Below are positions 63,779-64,000 of a DNA stretch of 64,000 nt, in pieces. The position numbers were made by a program, and so were the translations under genes. Source of the stretch: Membranipora membranacea (Eukaryota; Bryozoa; Gymnolaemata; Cheilostomatida; Membraniporidae); the NCBI GenBank assembly GCA_914767715.1, contig OU612068.1:2604001-2668000 (forward strand), written 5' to 3'. The notes below the pieces were generated by a model, which saw only the letters and a list, made by a program, of their open reading frames with translations, was not told the origin of the DNA and searched no databases. Every line of letters begins with the position of its first letter. Position 1 is the stretch's first letter.

Positions 63779-64000
63779 CTACAAAGAAATACAGAATGAA
63801 GTGTTCAGTAAAAAGTGAATCTTTATAATATGTGTATGTATGTAGGAGGCCTGTGGCTAGTTTCAATTAGGGAATTATCCGCTATTGTCTGACCTCCTGC
63901 AGATCAAGTGAGAACAAACCCTGGACAGCCACTATCCTTGTTTCAAGTACAGTAAACATATCCACAATTTAGCCATATGTAATCTGTCATGTTTCAGGCA
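63779..64000. other. Arp3 intron, continues beyond window
   Basis: From the splice acceptor at 63779-63781 to the window edge I see only intron sequence; the preceding Arp3 exon is not reached. Confidence 0.7.

Overview
The window is nuclear DNA of an animal. Coding sequence is split by GT-AG introns, and five genes or gene fragments belong to animal families: a two-BIR IAP-type protein, a sigma-like glutathione S-transferase, an SLC46-type membrane transporter, an NK1-class homeobox gene and actin-related protein 3 (Arp3). The near-canonical NK1 homeodomain, AT-rich non-coding DNA, moderate introns and a dense mix of LINE remnants and small DNA transposons suit a bilaterian invertebrate. A lophotrochozoan such as a mollusc is plausible, but species and phylum are not proven.

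Layout. 1-135 (-): N-terminal coding fragment of an unrecognised gene. 2.5-3.8 kb (-): IAP-type gene, two exons seen, C-terminus not found. 4-15 kb: no host gene; a 14-bp minisatellite, an RTE-like LINE tail, a 20-bp array, a 16-bp array of constant core plus variable spacer, tRNA-like SINE heads and a LINE with a 467-aa open reverse-transcriptase frame. 15.3-22.1 kb (+): five-exon GST whose N-terminus looks mitochondrial. 22.1-26.0 kb: a hAT transposon with 14-bp inverted ends and a perfect 8-bp target duplication, inserted 9 bp after the GST stop codon, itself carrying a nested MITE. 26-37 kb: fold-back elements, LINE fragments and a series of diverged kilobase-scale duplications. 37.1-39.5 kb (-): three-exon SLC46-type transporter. 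39.5-56.8 kb: about 17 kb with no recognisable gene. 56.9-58.2 kb (+): two-exon NK1 homeobox gene with a TATA box. 59.6-63.8 kb (-): last four coding exons of Arp3; the intron before the final exon holds three MITE families.

The genes do not form a pathway; they are unrelated neighbours. The most unusual signal is a set of very short (26-44 bp) palindromes that look like insertions. Five sites (1343, 1597, 7046, 19853, 37082) are flanked by exact 7- or 8-bp direct repeats that differ from site to site, as target-site duplications do. They fall into three sequence families (arms starting CAGGGAGGG, CATAGAC and CAGAGAC), with further degenerate copies at 18477, 33092 and 42244. I do not know this as a described element class; calling it new is inference.
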